Shown here in pieces: positions 58,521-58,655 of a stretch of 58,655 nucleotides of DNA. The translations under genes and the position numbers were made by a program. This DNA comes from an uncultured Lachnospiraceae bacterium. Lineage in GTDB: Bacteria > Bacillota > Clostridia > Lachnospirales > Lachnospiraceae. The stretch covers positions 1 through 58,655 of the forward strand of contig CAJUMC010000015.1 in the NCBI GenBank assembly GCA_910587085.1, in the 5' to 3' direction. How positions within the stretch are numbered: the first letter of the stretch is position 1; every line of letters begins with the position of its first letter. The notes below the pieces were generated by a model. The model did not search any database and was not told the DNA's origin. It was given only the letters and a program-made list of their open reading frames with translations.

Positions 58521-58655
58521 TCAAAGTATCGCAGGGCTGTCGGAGGTATGCATTACTTTATGATATTCATGAAGATGCACCTTTTCTATCTGTTCGTTAC
58601 GGATAGTGTCAAGTTTTTTTCGCAAATTTAATTTCTGCCATTTGGTATCCGGTAG
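58521..58655 (-). CDS. 3' end of a gene running out of the window
   Basis: An open frame enters from the right edge on the minus strand and stops at TGA (58521-58523). The 44 visible residues are basic and helical (KKLDTIRNEQIEKVHLHEY, then HTSDSPAIL). Too short to identify. It lies upstream of, and in the same direction as, the small peptide gene. Confidence 0.5.
   Translation of the reverse strand, partial: LPDTKWQKLNLRKKLDTIRNEQIEKVHLHEYHKVMHTSDSPAIL

Overview
The window reads as chromosomal DNA of a Gram-positive, endospore-forming member of the Clostridia, most likely Lachnospiraceae. This is inferred from gene content and arrangement: a yaaR-holB-ricT-trmN6-rsmI...abrB block as in Firmicutes, spmA and spoVG, an LtaS-type enzyme, a paired glgC-glgD, a long (395 aa) PRPP synthetase, and a DnaD plus DnaC/DnaI-like loader pair. 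Promoters are mostly sigma-A type (TTGACA-N16/17-TATAAT) and ribosome sites are strong. No rRNA, tRNA, CRISPR array or intact transposon was seen. Coding DNA is moderately GC-rich; the exceptions are an AT-rich small gene near 6.3 kb and some intergenic regions.

Layout. 0.1-7.2 kb: YaaR, HolB, RicT, TrmN6 and RsmI, then a LytTR regulator with a sensor-less GHKL kinase, a small AT-rich orphan gene and a convergent abrB-type gene. 7.5-15 kb: spmA without spmB, an NCS2 purine permease, an AEC carrier behind what looks like a solo IS21-type end, an OmpR/histidine-kinase pair and a CapA-like membrane-anchored phosphatase. 15.3-23.5 kb: a GH94 phosphorylase with an operator-like palindrome, a CbrC-family protein, a ZIP metal transporter, a lipoteichoic-acid-synthase-like sulfatase and TruA. 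23.8-31.3 kb: a lipoprotein, a class A PBP, PRPP synthetase and the DnaD/helicase-loader operon. 31.4-36.3 kb: two DnaA-box arrays, MurC, GlgC-GlgD and SpoVG.

36.3-48.4 kb is transport-rich: a two-domain VOC protein; a GntR (YtrA-like) operon with two membrane proteins, an ABC ATPase and a secreted or anchored protein; a heterodimeric ABC exporter; a protein with a decarboxylase-beta-subunit motif; and a fused permease-ATPase importer. 48.6-54.8 kb holds a three-gene operon, TerB_N/TerB_C protein, BrxD-like ATPase and Lhr/BrxHI-like helicase. It resembles the DNA-processing Ter/BREX-associated gene sets and is the best candidate for a poorly described defence or DNA-maintenance system. 54.9-58.7 kb: a cytidylate-kinase-like protein, a large two-HTH regulator convergent with a small membrane or secreted peptide gene, a 19-bp perfect inverted repeat, and the 3' end of a further gene.

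Recurring themes are low-complexity Ala/Ser/Gly/Pro/Thr inserts, some as in-frame 42- or 51-bp tandem repeats, inside otherwise conserved proteins (HK, CapA, LtaS, DnaD and all three TerB-operon proteins); long branched hairpins with CTGCTG/CAGCAG ends behind genes; and short tandem duplications that include stop codons. All functional calls come from reading motifs by eye; no database search was possible.
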